DNA of 64,000 nucleotides from Guadua angustifolia (GCA_036346375.1 CM070517.1:46224200-46288199); one strand, 5' to 3'. Positions 1 to 12,644 are shown, counted from the first letter of the stretch. Program-made: numbers and translations. Notes: generated from the letters alone by a model not told the origin.

Positions 1-946
1 TTAACTAGAAGGAAAGTTTAGGTCCTTATTTGACTTGGTAGACCACCAAATAAGAGACAACATCATCTAATGCAAATGAGATAAGCAGTTTTGAAATGGA
101 ATGGTTGTAGCCTTTCAGCGAACCAAAAATATGTGCTGATTTTATGGACACTAGAATGTGCATTCTGGTTTAATGCATGAACAGCCATTGGGTCACTGGA
201 TCACTCCATTCTGACAATTCCATTCCCTGTGAAGTCTTGATTTGGCTTTTTAGTTATTACAAGTGCATATAGTGCCGAAGAAATAAAAAATGGTCTGGTT
301 GAGGATTATTTATAGAACAAATGGTGGTTGTACATTGTAAATTGATATGCATAACAATAACCCATGTGATCAATCTATTGATTTACCTACCTTTGCACCT
401 GCTTAATGCTGTGGCCAGTATTAAATTTCTGAATATGATGGCAATATTCTTCATGATGTGCAATATACCCTCAACCTTTCATGGTTGAGTTTTGCCATTT
501 ATTTCTTTTTATTAGCAAAAACCAACTGATAAATGGGGAAATAGCAATCAAGAGAAACAACTTCATAAAAGTAGTTCAAGAAAAATATTTACTTTGCTTT
601 TGGTGAAGTTTCAGCGAACTTAAGAAGAGCATTTTATTTTATCTTGCAATTTTATTCTGGGGTAAACTTTAGTTGTTCCTTTGGAATAAGCACGTCCGTT
701 TTTTGTGATTCTGGAAAGCTGTTGGTATTTCTGTGCTTGATCATATTTAATAGTCTGTTCTTCCAGAACCAAATGGATAGTGCAATAAACCATTTGCACA
801 CAAAAAGAACAATATTTCATCATCATACTCTGCCATAGCCATGTCAGTGGTTTCCTTTTGGAAGTTTTCTAGATTCTAGATAATGCAAATAATTTCCTTT
901 CACTGTAGATCCTTTTTTTTAATCTATTACCTTTTTGTTTTCTCAG

Positions 947-1103
947 CTGCTCTGCTCACAAGTCTCATTATTGTTGCAGTGAGGTTGATGTTGAAGATAA
1001 AAGTTCTGAGACTACGGTAAACACAAAATTTTCAGATCCACCGATCAACATGGAAGAAAATGGAAACAAGCTAGATGAAAAGGTGGAAAATTTGAATATC
1101 TAA
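947..1103 (+). CDS. Probable 3'-terminal exon of an unidentified gene (partial)
   Basis: An open frame runs from a strong polypyrimidine tract and AG acceptor at 945-946 to a TAA stop at 1101-1103. It encodes about 51 residues, hydrophilic and acidic, rich in Glu, Lys, Asn and Ser and ending ...EKVENLNI. A second AG acceptor at 978-979 is in the same phase and could be used instead. A second possible exon lies at 516-602, between an AG acceptor and a GT donor. It is open in the frame that joins in phase with this exon, reading KNQLINGEIAIK and onward. No ATG is expected here because the gene would begin upstream of the window. The domain is not recognised. The exon call rests only on splice-site-like signals, hydrophilic composition and phase agreement, so the call is tentative. 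Confidence 0.35.
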
Positions 1104-1754
1104 ATTCTGACAGCCAAAGGAAATCTGTATAGTGAATGCATGGCTCATATCTCTAACTCCCTAACTGGGACTGCAATATCTAGTAGTAACACTCTATAGT
1201 TCATATTCCATCTTTGCAGTTGCAGACAGCGCAAATTAGTCTTCCGTTGTGGCATAAACTTTGAACTGTATATGAGCTAACTGATTCTTGGAACAATCTG
1301 AAGAAAGTAATGTTGTAGGTCTGATTGTCTGAGACTTTGATGAGCACTATCTCTTTCACGTAAGTTCTTTCCTCGGAGGTTGTTAATAGAATCTTGATAA
1401 ACAGCACGATGCTTTGGGCTCCTATGGGTCTATCCATAATGTCATGTGGGTCGCTTGAACATGACGTTCAGCATTACCTATAGGACAAGGCCCTAGATTA
1501 TAGATAAACCTTGGATTGATTGTCGATCTTAGATACATGGTTTTCGTAGACGAAATCATTATAAAATTAATGATATTATAGCCATCAAAAGAACATATGC
1601 ATTACATCCATGCTTCGAGCATAATATAGCATACACGACTTTTATGCCTCATTTAGATATAGTTTATAATGGTTATTTTGAAATGGCTATGGATTTATTA
1701 TGCTCTATATTCTGATCCTATACAAATGCAACCTGTCACTATTTGTCCAGATCT
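1104..1754. other. Intergenic, no gene seen
   Basis: AT-rich sequence between the putative terminal exon and the end of the copia LTR. Open frames here are short and lack domain-like composition. It may include the 3' UTR of the upstream gene, but I see no clear polyadenylation cluster. Confidence 0.5.
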
Positions 1755-1822
1755 TGTAACCGGTATAAAACAAAGTGTTTGCCGCAATGAGAACTCTGTT
1801 CTCTAGTTCCTTTATATAGAAA

Positions 1823-1954
1823 GGATTAATTCCCAATTTGCCATTGTGAATTTGAGAAATCCCAAAATGTGTCAATGGGCCCACATGTCATTGACACAAT
1901 GAGTGGCAAATAGGGGATGAGATAAACTTCTAGTGGCATATGAGGATTTTACCC
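1823..1954. mobile_element. MULE-type MITE, 132 bp
   Basis: Flanked by an exact 9-bp direct duplication, ATATAGAAA, at 1814-1822 and 1955-1963. The length matches Mutator-superfamily target duplications. The ends are imperfect inverted repeats: the left end reads GGATTAATTCCCAATTTGCC and the right end, reversed, reads TGGGTAAAATCCTCATATGC. It is inserted in the copia LTR directly beside the LTR TATA box. It is non-coding. Confidence 0.7.
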
Positions 1955-2001
1955 ATATAGAAAAGTCATAGCAATATTACAAACATGTCCTAAAAACAGG
2001 A

Positions 2002-3329
2002 AAACTTCTCTCTAGGGCGGGCAGGTTGGTGCTAACGAACTCCGTGCTCACGCTTCAAGCAGATACCACTTGATCAGATTCTCACGCCACCTGGTCGCAA
2101 AGAAAATTGATGTAATCCATAGAAGTTTCATTTGGAGAGGTGAACAGATCGCCTGGGCACCGCCTCGTCAATTGGAAATTGGTTTATAGACCCAAGGCCT
2201 TGGGAGGGCTGGGAGTTAAGGATTTCAACTCCTTCAAGGGCAAGCGCTTGCCTTCGATGGTCAGGGTACGCTCGAACGACCAAATGTAGTAGCGGGTGGG
2301 ATGACGGTCCCATGTGATGAATCGACGCGTTTCTTCCGGCTTGCACTAAGATCACCTTAGGGAATGGCGAGATCATGAATTTTGGGACTCCAATTGGCTG
2401 AATGGGGTATCGCCGAGAGCTATAGTGCCGAATTGCTATCGTCTAGTCCGGAGAAAAGGGCGATCACATGACGAAGTTGTTGTCCAGAACTGCTACTACC
2501 ATTGCGAAGGCTATCCTCGACCACGCAGATACAGGAGTTCGTGCAGCTTTGGTAGGTGCTATCACAGGTTCATCTGCTGCCAGATGCACAGGACAACATC
2601 TCATGGAAATGGACGCAGCATGGGATTTACTCGACAGGACATGCTTACAGGCACGCTTCATTGGCACGATTCCGATCCCAACTACAAGATGATTTGGAAA
2701 GCGACGCCGGCTTAAATGTAGGTTCTTCACCGCTTTTTCTACGTGACATAATTTCATAGTGACAGTCGGCGCTTAGAGGATGGCCGCATACCTCACTTTG
2801 TGCGCAGCGGAATTGAACCGAGTCATCCGTGACACCTCATCCTCGTTATGCTCGTTCGCAGCGTGTCCGGCGAAGGTTTTCCATCGCATGAACATAAGTT
2901 TCGCCACCATCCAACCAAAGATTGATCCGCATGCACATAGCAGCTTGGTGGAGATCGATCCGCGCCGTGATCACCGACAATTACGCAGACAAAGTGATGG
3001 CAACTTCATGTATGTAGCGTGGAACATCCGGAAGGAGAGGAACGGCAGGATCTTCAAGAATCGAGATAGATCCGTGAGACTCGTCGCCGACGCCGCGTTG
3101 ATGATATTTGTAGTCGACGGTGGTCAGAAACATCCGCCATACATAGCGAGGCTTGGCGTTACTGTTGTTGAGGATGGCGATAGGGCCGATTTCGTGAGAT
3201 AGTCTTTTCTTGTCTTCATTTCCTCGCCCTTAATGTCTTTACCCGTTCTAATTTCCTTTTGTTTCTTCCTGTATTCCTGACTATTCTACTTCTTTAATGC
3301 AAGGCAGAGCTCCTGCCATTTCCTTTCAA
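2002..3329 (+). mobile_element. 5'-truncated non-LTR retrotransposon (LINE), decayed
   Basis: Plus-strand remnant of the C-terminal part of a plant L1-type LINE ORF2. It opens with the region after the reverse transcriptase core (GKLLSRAGRLVLTNSVLT, then a VNWKLVYRPKALGGLGVKDF-like stretch), followed by a zinc-finger/RNase-H-like tail containing MYVAWNIRKERNGRIF at about 3008-3055. It ends in CCATTTCCTTTC plus a short poly-A. It is flanked by AAAAACAGGA at 1992-2001 and 3330-3339, which is a 10-bp target duplication partly merged with the poly-A. Multiple stops and frameshifts make it non-functional. It is clearly related to the minus-strand copy at 25680-27088. Confidence 0.85.
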
Positions 3330-3506
3330 AAAAACAGGATATCAAAACAGAAGAAAAAAGCAAAACAAAAATGACCTAACAAAAAAGACCTATTCCTCAG
3401 GATAGAACATAAGGATAAGAGCGACGATTGCACGTGATGACTGCATCATTTTAACATCTCCTCTCAATCTCAACTGGGGAACACCAGATTCACATTGTTC
3501 CTTGAG

Positions 3507-4375
3507 TCACTCAAAAAATACTCGCATTAATGGCTTGGTCAGAATGTCTGTAACCTGATTTGAGGATGAAATGAAACGAACCTCCAGTTTCTTTGCTGCA
3601 GCCCTTTCACGCACAAAATGAAAATAGATTTCTATATGCTTAGTTCTTGCATGAAAGACAGGATTAGTAGCAAGAGAGGTTGCTCCAATGTTGTCACACC
3701 AAAGAACTGGAGCTCGAGCTAAATATATACCAAGTTCCTTTAGTAGCGACTGAATCCATATGATCTTTGTTGTTGCATTTGCTATGGTCTTGTACTCTAC
3801 TTCGGTACTCGACCTTGCCACTGTTGGCTACTTCTGGGAGCTCCAGAAAATCAAATTAGGACCAAGGCATACAAAATATCCACTTGTTGAGCGCCAATCA
3901 TCCGGGCACTCTGCCCAATCAGAGTCAGAGAATGCATTGAGTAAAGCAATGTTGGAGCGCTGAATTTTGAGACCAACAATAGCCGTTCCTTTGACATATC
4001 TCAAAACTTGCTTCACAGCAACCAAGTGCACATCTGTGGGGTTATGCAAAAATTGGCATACCTTGTTCACTACAAACACTATGTCAAGTCTTGTAAGGGT
4101 TAAATACTGAAGTGCCCCAACAGTGCTTCGATATTGAAATACTTATGATTGCCCGAGCCTTCTTCCACTGAATTTGTCTAGCTTTTGAGGAACACATCGG
4201 TGTTGACATTGGCTTGCATTGCTGCATATTTGCCTTGCGCAACAAATCATGCACATACTTCTTTTGAGTCAAGATGATGCAATATTTGCTTGGTGTAGCT
4301 TTTATGCCTAGAAAATATCCGAGTTGACCCAGGTTCTTGATGGCAAATTCTCTTGCTAGCTGTTCAACCAAATTG
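3507..4375 (-). pseudogene. copia Pol: C-terminal reverse transcriptase and RNase H
   Basis: Three overlapping frames on the minus strand give the RT thumb region (QLAREFAIKNLGQLGYFLGI, about 4371-4310), the connection region (RYVKGTAIVGLKI and then FSDSDWAECPDDWRSTSGY at 3970-3890) and the RNase H end (SSTEVEYKTIANATTKIIWI at 3815-3755, then TKHIEIYFHFVRERA and VTDILTKPLM). These are hallmark motifs of Ty1/copia Pol. Frameshifts near 4080 and 3825 break the frame. The N-terminal RT half resumes at 15783, beyond the gypsy insertion. Confidence 0.88.
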
Positions 4376-4380
4376 TTAGT

Positions 4381-7300
4381 TGTGATAACCTGGGGGGTTA
4401 TCAGTTTAATTAAACATTAAAAACAGTAAAAGCAATTAGGCAAAGAATTAAAATGTAAGGTTTAGGAAAAGTGTCGTCAGTCCCGCAAGGAAATGTATCG
4501 CTCATTGAGATACCAGACCTGTCCGGGGCCAGATTGGCACCTCTAGATAGTTTCCGGGTTCATCCTTCGGCGCTATTAGACTTACCTAGTACGATATGCG
4601 GGTATTGTTAGTGTTTTAGGCGCCAGTTGACCAAAATACCCTCAAGGCAATTAGAGCACAGTTAAACCCTAAGGGCATAGTGGTCAATAGCCAAATTGCC
4701 CAGGGATATAAATTCTCCCAAGCCAGCCAACCAGAAGCCATCCAGGCATTAGCTGTTTCCAGTTCCCCAGCAAACCGAGCCCACAAATATCTCACAAAGC
4801 TTCCAACCGAAGCAACCAAAGCACCCAGCTTGTTTCCCTGCTTCCCATCCAAGAACACTGCAGCCACCAAAGCACCAGCCAGCTTCAACCGAAGCAAGGA
4901 GGAGGGAGGGGAGAAGACCAGAAGAGGAAGCATCCAGAAGAGAAGAGGAGGATCGCATCCAGAAGAGGAGGGTAGCAACAGAAGCCAGAAGAGGAGACCA
5001 GAAGGCAGCTCGACCCGGAGGGAGCCACACTACTTCAGCTTTGTCTTCCCCAACACCGATCCACCTTCAGTCGAACCCATTTCCTCCAGACTACCCAGGT
5101 ACCTGTAGCAACAGTACGGGTTTCCATGGGTAGACCGTAGATCGGGGTTCTAGCTGAGCAATGGGGTAGGGGGAAGGTTAGATCGGGTGATTTCCGCGGG
5201 TTCTCAGTGGTTGAGGTAGCCATTAGGGTAAGTGCGGTGTCTGTTCTTGTTTGTTTAGCTCAAACCCTCCCCAACCGCATCATAGAGCCCCCATTTAAAT
5301 CATCAAGCAAACATCAACTGGTAAAAATGCAAGAAAACAAGAATGTGGGTAGAACCCTAGCTATAGCAGAATGGAGAGAGGAGGGAGATGGAGCGGCAGC
5401 ACCTGGAGCAGTCGGCTGGAGAGGGAGCTGCGGTCGAGAAGGAGGCGCCAGGGGAAATCGCCAGGAGTGGAGTGCGCCAGGAGGGAAATCGCCAGGGGAG
5501 AAGCTGCGCCTGAGAGAGTGAGGCGCAGGAGAGGAGCAACCGAGAGCAGAAGAGGAAAAGAGAGAGAGAGAAATGTGAGGGAGAGAGAGGATGCGGCTGA
5601 GGCCAGAGAAAAGGGCTTCGGCCAAAGAAAGAAAAGAGAAAGGCAGAGTAGGAAAGTAAGAAAAATAAGAAGAAGAAATGGAAAAATAAGAGTAAAGAGG
5701 AGAGAAAAATATAAAAGAAGAGAAAAATGTAAATAAGTAGAAATCCAATTCGCGTCGCGAACCGCGTCGATTTTCGGAATAGACTGTCGGATCGCGTGAA
5801 AATCAACAAGTAAACTTGTGTTTCTATTGTTAATTAAAATCTGAACGACAGATCATTTGGTTAGACATCAATCTAAATAAATGAAATGTCAATGCCTTAG
5901 TTCATTCTCATTGCTTGTGTCTCGACTGAACCGCCCGCCATCCGTAACCCATCTACGGCAAGGCCAAGCGCATCAATTTTATTCCGTGCAAGATTTCTTT
6001 TGAACATCTTTCCTAAAATGTTTTCAATGCTTTTATATTATTAATCGTATCATCATTGCATAAAAATTTAGTTTCAAAAGAATAAGAAGGAGAAGGAGAT
6101 CGGATGAAAGAGTGGTTGTGATATATTGATGGACTGGTGATGGTGATGAGGAATGGTATGGAATGTGGAATTTGTTTTGGTCTTTGGAAATGTGACTTGG
6201 AAATGAATGGGCGTGTGTTAGGATATCCACGAATGGAGTCGTGGGACGTGTTATTAGTAATTATACGGTGGGTAGAGAGCATGGGTAAAGGGTCGGGAGG
6301 TACCCACGCCTATGAAGCTCTCTGTGGGGTTATAATATAGGATATACCACCTACACTCAGCAATGAGTCAGACTTTTAGTATCAACCATAGCGAGATGAT
6401 TCGCTATCGTAAAAGGTTGTCCTACTTAAAGTGCTATGGTCTCCACATGGGTAAGTAAAATATAGCCCTGGCCGGGTATTGCCGGATACTCAGTTTGACG
6501 GTGTATGAAATGTTGAAGGTGGAAAGTTGTGGATGTTAGAAATAAAATGTGTGAATGGAAGGGGCGGTATATTTGAAGCCCAGGAGGGTACTGCCGGGAA
6601 CCCCGGGGTACAACTGTAATTGCGAGTGGCGGGCGAACATCCCCTCGAATACAGGGTTGGAGATCTAGTACCGGAGTAGCGATAAACGTTCTGGAGCCTC
6701 AGAAATGGGGCCGTTATGGGTAAAGTGATACAAACCTGCGCAGGGTTAAAAATCTTGAATTCAAGCCTGTCTCCTGGATTGGAGGCTACGGAAGTTTACT
6801 CTGTCTCATATACGGGTGCTAGTAGTCAATTTCAAATAATTAAAAATTCCAACCTTTAAAGAAAACTAAAAATCTAATTTATTAAACTCGTATGTGGAGG
6901 AAAGGAAATGGAAGGAGAGGAAAAGTCACCATACTCCATTTTGTTAATTAATACTTGCTGAGTACCTTGTACTCACTCTTGTATTCCCCCTTTTCTAGAA
7001 GAAGATCCTCGATGGATCCGCCGAGGCAGCAGTTTTAGGGCTACCCCGGACTCACCCTGTGGTTATCGGAGGATGGCGCAGAGGGCTATCTATATACCGA
7101 CTACTACTACTACCCAGAGGAATAGGTTCTATATCCCATATTCTCGTTCCTAGGGGATATTTAGTAGAATTAGGCTATAATGGTAACCTTTTGTTGTACA
7201 GAGTGATGTCTTAAGTTATCATGTATTGGACCTTTAGCCCAACGTGGCTCAACAATGAATATATGTTCTTGCAGTCTCTAATTATTGTTCTGCTGCAACA

Positions 7301-7440
7301 CTCTGAACACGGCATAGTAGTTGGTAAAGCATTGGATCTTCCAATATTTTGCCGGTGGCTGTGCCGAGATTCATGTAATTATCTTGGGGTGATGATAGGA
7401 TTACTGTCGCTACCCTAGGTTAATTATATGGGTCGCTACA
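4381..7440 (+). repeat. 5' LTR of the gypsy element (3060 bp)
   Basis: Begins TGTGATAACC and ends GGGTCGCTACA directly before the primer-binding site. It matches the 3' LTR over both flanking portions but has about 1.3 kb (roughly 5884-7186) that the 3' LTR lacks. It carries a GA/CT-rich tract at 5370-5740. Predicted frames in that tract are low-complexity and not genes. Confidence 0.88.
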
Positions 7441-7442
7441 GG

Positions 7443-7454
7443 TGGTATCAGAGC
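7443..7454 (+). other. Primer-binding site, initiator tRNA-Met type
   Basis: TGGTATCAGAGC lies 2 bp after the 5' LTR end. This is the usual minus-strand primer site of plant Ty3/gypsy and many Ty1/copia elements, complementary to the 3' end of initiator tRNA-Met. Confidence 0.88.
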
Positions 7455-7958
7455 AATGGTTACGACAACCACGCTCATATAAGTAGAGACTGCTAGGTGT
7501 ATAAGGGAAAAACTTGGGTTTTCTAGCTATATTGCTCTAAATACTATAATACTTCTCATCTCCACAAAATCGTAGTGATCATCTTACCTTCTGTCCAGTT
7601 ATTTTCTTTAAAAGATATTTCTACAAAAATTTAGTTCTTGCTTAATATTAGAAACCCTTTTGTTGTATGTATCCTGTTTGATACTTTATGTGTGAATCCA
7701 GTGTTGTCTTTCTGTTTATGTTCATGCTCGTATGTGTATGATGATTTTTGTCTCCTTTCAGTAGATGAATGCAAGTCTTATGTGTTCATATTTGCTTAGT
7801 AATGTCTCCATGAGCATAAGCACCCATTTTGTCTGTCATTCTAGTACTGCATATGTGGTATGAGCATCCTCTATAGATAATAAGTGTTTATAGTAGCCTT
7901 CTTTTGATTGTTGCATGGCATATGAAATATTGTTCTTGTGATTAGTATGCATTAGGTA

Positions 7959-8655
7959 TAGGATGGCAACGGTCCGTACCTCCGGTCCAGCCTCCGTGGA
8001 CCGGACCGAGACCAAGTTTGGACCCGGACTCGACCAAGTCAACACGGTCCAAACTCGACCCGACCGGACCGATGGGTACCGGACCAACGGTACCTGCATC
8101 TGACATCTAAGTATTGCCCGTTACTCGCTTGCTATTCGGACCGATCATTGGACATGAGCGCCAAGCCGCCAACCGTGGATCGGTGCCTCAGCGCAAGAAG
8201 GGCTTCGTAAGTATTGCCTGTTACTCTGCCCATCCCCAAAAGATTTTGCTCCTACGCGCCAACAATTTCGAACGCACCGCTTGGCGCCTTGGCCTATGCA
8301 TGCATGCGACCGCTTGGCGCCTTGGGCCTTGGCCTATGCTTGCATGCCCCGGCGGTGATTTAGGTAACTTGGCCTATACATGCATGCGACGTGCACCCCG
8401 GGCCCCGGACTTGGCCTATGCGTCGCGTCGGTGGACATGGACGTCAACCTGGAGCCTGGAGGAGTGCAAGGTGAGGTGCTTCCCCAAAAGACTTTTTTTC
8501 CATACATGCATGCCAACTTATTAACTTAACGGGTCCGGGTCTGGGTACCCACGGGTCCAAAATGAGACCCGGACCCGACCTGCACTCCAAAATAATATAC
8601 CTGTGGTCCAAATTTGGACCCGGACCCGGACCCATGGGTATTTTTGCCATCCCTA
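7959..8655. mobile_element. hAT-type non-autonomous element (697 bp) with GGACCCGG-type internal repeats
   Basis: Flanked by the exact 8-bp duplication ATTAGGTA at 7951-7958 and 8656-8663. The termini are inverted: TAGGATGGCAAC on the left and, reversed, TAGGGATGGCAAAA on the right. Both subterminal zones are dense in GGACCG/GGACCCGG variants. The centre holds three copies of an approximately 34-bp unit built on CCGCTTGGCGCCTTGG, followed by CCTATGCATGCATGCG, at about 8277-8400. It is inserted in the leader of the gypsy element. Frames within it are chance products of the repeats. Confidence 0.8.
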
Positions 8656-9699
8656 ATTAGGTAAGCTTAGTATAAGTAGGCATGTTCCCTGTTACTTGCA
8701 TAACTGTCATGCTTAAGAATAATGTATGCTTGCTCATATCATCATGTAAATATAATAATAATCCATAAGAGCACTAGTAAAATGTTGCATAGCATAGATA
8801 ACAGTCTTCTTATGATTAATATGAAATGGCATAAACTCTGTGAATAAGCATGCTACTAGTAATTGCATAACTGCTTTTCTAGTGTATATTGCTATCTAAT
8901 TATAGTTAGTCGGTCTACAGCCGCATAGGAGCTAAGGATTATGAAACGGACCCTAATTCGCTTTGTCCGTGGTGTCCCCGGATGCGTGGCTCCATGGCGC
9001 GCTTCGAGCGTGGGGTCTCGAGGAGTTCTTGGTGCTCTAACACCAAGTTGTTTTTCGCTTATCTTCAATAGATGTAGGAAGAGTTCAAGTGCACCAAGAG
9101 TTCTTGGTACAATGACACCAAGTTGTGCCGATTTATTTGGATCTTATTGATTTCATGGTTCTTTAGTAGATAGGGCGGCTCGAAAAGGCATCTCGTGGAG
9201 TTCCGCTACTCGGAATGCGGATTGTTTTCGCTTGTAAATTGCAATTTCATGGTTCTTCCTCCGGCGTAGTTAGTATTTACATTCTGCTTCAAATGGAGTG
9301 GCGAAGAGAGCGATTCGTGCCTTTCCTATTCTTTAAAATCTGAACTTGTAAAAGTCATTCTCACAATGCAATACCTCTCACCCATAAAAAGGTTGCTTGT
9401 AAAATAATTGTCCAACCGCTAAGAAATTAGGGTGTGTGAATTTCTTTTGGGATGGCGTAAAGAGAAATTGTAGAGCAAGATTTGATTCTCGTGTTAGGTT
9501 CTTCAACTAATCCTACACCAACCCAAGAACCACCAAAGAGCCTAGTCTTCGTGACTTGAACCAACCAAATCCAAGGAATCAAGGCACCAACACCGCTTGC
9601 CGTAACAAATAGCACCGCTAGGACTCAAAATCAAGACCAATTGGAGAGGGTCCTAAATTATTTTGAAAACGCTTGCAAGGAAGACCGAAACGCCAGATC

Positions 9700-10500
9700 A
9701 AGACATGGGAACGCTTCGCAAACCTAGTTCCTCGAACACCCCACACTCGAGAAATAAGGTCACCTTAGGGAGTTTCTCCAAACTCGCCCACCCACTTTTA
9801 CTAAAGCTAGTGAGCCCTTAGAGGCCGAGGATTGGTTGAGGGAAATAGAAAAGAAATTAGCCACCGTTGGATGTCTTGATGAAGAAAAGGTCCACTTTGC
9901 TACTTATCGCCTTCTAGGTGCAACAAGATCGTGGTGGTCGATTATCACAGATACAAGACCGAGGAACATCCAATAGGATGGGCAGAATTCACTTCTCAAT
10001 TTCTTGCAGTTTATGTTCCATTAGAAGAAATTGATATAAAGAAATAGGAACTCGGGACTTAACTCAAGGAAACAAGAGAGTGGGGGAATACCTTAATAAA
10101 TTCCTTGAGCTAGCTCGTTATGCTCCGGAAGAAGTAGACACTAATGCAAAGAAGATATTCAGATTCAAAAAGGGGATGAACCCTTACCTTCGTGCTCAAC
10201 TGTCCGGACATAGGATCACATAATTCAGAGATCTCACAAGTAGGGCTATTGCAATAGAGAATGATCATGCTCAGTTAAATGAAGAAAGAAGGAAGAAGGC
10301 TAGATTTGATACCGAATCTTCTACCTCCAACCCTCCAAGACCCTTTAGGCCTCCCATGCCCAATAGAGGACCTATGTTTAAGCCAAGAACAGCTCCATTT
10401 GGTCCACGACCCACCTACCCACCACCTAGAGCTCTAGTCCAATGTTTCAGGTGCGGTGGCTAGCATTATGCCACCAATTGCCCCCAAGGTATGGGACCTG
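9700..10500 (+). pseudogene. gypsy gag, decayed
   Basis: Translation shows a plant retrotransposon gag domain (PLEAEDWLREIEKKL at about 9815-9860, then FATYRLLGATRSWW) and a downstream ELARYAPEEVDTNAKK segment. A proline-rich stretch follows, then a CCHC zinc knuckle reading CFRCGG-stop-HYATNCP at about 10443-10487. An in-frame stop inside the knuckle, further stops near 9975 and 10020-10050, and frame changes break the gene. Gag would form the virus-like particle that packages element RNA. Confidence 0.82.
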
Positions 10501-10718
10501 CACAACCTGCAAGGTGTTGGGCATAAGAGAGCCAATCGTCCCCATCCACCTAGGCAGATCAAGCAAGATCCCCAAGTCACTTCCGCACTCGCCCACTGCT
10601 ATGGTTTATAGACCAGGAATCCTAGTGCCTCACCAAAAGATTCCACCCAGGAGCTCCTCAAGAACGCTATCTCGCTTCGAACAACATCACCACAGATCAA
10701 GCAGAAGGAAAGACTGAC

Positions 10719-12644
10719 GTGGTGACTGGTATGCTTTCTATTCCCCCATCTCAGGGTGCTGTATTGTTTGATCCTGGTGCAACACATTCTTTTATTTCCA
10801 AGAAATTTACCACTCAAAACAATCTAGAATGTGTGCATCTGTCGTCACCCTTAGGGGTTTGTACGCCCGCAGGGATGATCACAGTCACCTTAATTAGGAG
10901 AAATCAGATGATAAAAATCCAAGAGATTCCATTCTTAGCTAACCTTCATGTCATCGATCTATCTGGGTTAGATATTATTTTGGGAATGGATTGGTTAGCC
11001 TCGAATGGAGTTAATATAGATTGTGAGTTAAAAACTGCCTCTATAAGAAAATCCGATGGGAACCGTATCCTATATCAAGGGGTTAGAACCAAGACATATA
11101 TTCCTGCCACCCAACTCAATCATGTATCTTCCTCGGATTTGGCCCTTATTCCAGTGGTCAAAGAATTCCCAGACGTCTTTCCTGATGAACTGCTAGGTAT
11201 GCCACCTGACAGAGAACTGGAATTCTCCATAGAACTTGTCCCGGGATCCACTCCAATATCTAAAAAACCATACCGAATGAATCCCCCTGAATTGGTTGAG
11301 TTAAAGAAACAGTTGGAGGAATTGGAACGAAAGGGGTTTATTCGAGAAAGTGTATCCCCGTGGGGAGCACCAGTCCTATTTGTAGACAAGAAAGATGGAG
11401 GAATAAGGCTATGCACAGATTACCGAGACTTGAACAGCGTCACTATTAAAAACAAATACCCACTTCCTCGAATAGATGACCTGTTCGATCAGCTTAGAGG
11501 TGCATGTGTATTTTCTAAAATTGACCTTCGCTCTGGATATCATCAAATTAAGGTCAAGCCAGAGGATATAGAAAAGACCGCCTTTGTATCCAGATACGGT
11601 CATCATGAATACACGGTTGTTCCTTTTGGATTAACCAATGCTCCCGCTATATTCATGAATTTAATGAACAAGATTTTCATGAAGTGTCTGGATAGATTTG
11701 TAGTGGTGTTCATAGATGACATCCTTATCTACTCAAGAAGTGAAGGAGAGCATCAAGATCACTTAAGGACAGCCCTGCAGACCCTAAGAGAAAATCAGTT
11801 GTATGCCAAGTTTAGCAAGTGTGAGTTCTGGTTAAAACAAGTGTCTTTTCTTGGTCATGTCATCTCTGGGAAAGGTATAGAAGTTGATCCATCCAAAATA
11901 GAAGACATCAAGAACTGGAAATGCCCATCCAATGCAACTGAAGTCAGAAGTTTCCTAGGATTAGCTGGATATTACCGAAAATTCATTAAAGGCTTTTCTC
12001 AGATTGCTTCACCTATCACTAAGCTTCTCAGAAAGGACAATCCTTATAACTAGACTGACAAGTGCGAAGAAAACTTCCAGAAACTAAAACAGCTCCTAAC
12101 CTTAGTGCCAATCCTATCTGTGCCACAAAATGGAGAAGAATACATTGTATACTGTGATGCCTCTAAGTCTGGATTAGGATGTGTTCTCATGCAGAATGAT
12201 AAGGTGATTGCCTATGCTTCTAGGCAGTTACGCCCTCATGAAGTCAATTATCCCACCGATGACTTGGAATTGGGAGCCGTGGTATTTGCTTTAAAAATCT
12301 GGAGGCATTACTTATATGGAGCAAAGTGTACTCTGTATAGTGACCATAAGAATCTCAAATACATATTCACTCAGAAAGAACTAAATATGAGACAACGAAG
12401 ATGGTTAGAACTCATTAAAGATTATGACATCACTATCAATTATCATCCTAGAAAGGCTAACGTAGTCGCCGACGCGTTGAGCCGAAAATCTCAATGTCAC
12501 AATCTTTCCATTCAGAAATTTCATCCTGAACTCCTCCAAGAACTGGCTAAGATGGAGATTCATTTCAATCTGTCCCCATCAAATGCAATGCTATCCACCA
12601 TGACGGTTCAATCAATTCTATTGGAGCAAATCAAAGAAAAATAG
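10719..12644 (+). pseudogene. gypsy Pol: protease, reverse transcriptase, RNase H, with one internal stop
   Basis: One frame runs 444 codons to a TAG at 12051-12053, then continues in the same frame to another TAG at 12642. Numbering from 10719, the aspartic protease signature LFDPGATHSFIS lies at about 16-27. RT motifs follow: DKKDGGIRLCTDYRDLN at about 223-239, SKIDLRSGYHQI at 266-277, VPFGLTNAPA at 301-310 and the catalytic FIDD at 331-334. RNase H follows the stop with YCDASKSGLGCVLMQ and YSDHKNLKYIF. The TAG falls where related elements usually have a tryptophan, consistent with a single-base nonsense change. It would copy element RNA into DNA if intact. Confidence 0.9.

Larger units (their letters stand above)
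1755..3455 (-). repeat. 3' LTR of the copia element, split by two insertions
   Basis: On the minus strand the LTR begins TGTTAAAATGATG at 3455, right after a purine-rich tract, and ends ...ACCGGTTACA at 1755, so it has TG/CA ends. With the LINE and the MITE, each with one target duplication copy, removed, the LTR is about 222 bp, a normal size for a small plant copia LTR. A TATATAAAGG promoter-like box lies on the minus strand at about 1809-1818. The base pairs next to the LTR end are GATCT (1750-1754). The partner duplication cannot be checked because the 5' LTR is lost. Confidence 0.72.

Noticed and set aside
5207..5809. Open frames of 100-150 codons on both strands in the gypsy 5' LTR
   Set aside because: They lie in a GA/CT-rich tract with low-complexity translation, and the matching 3' LTR frame is different.
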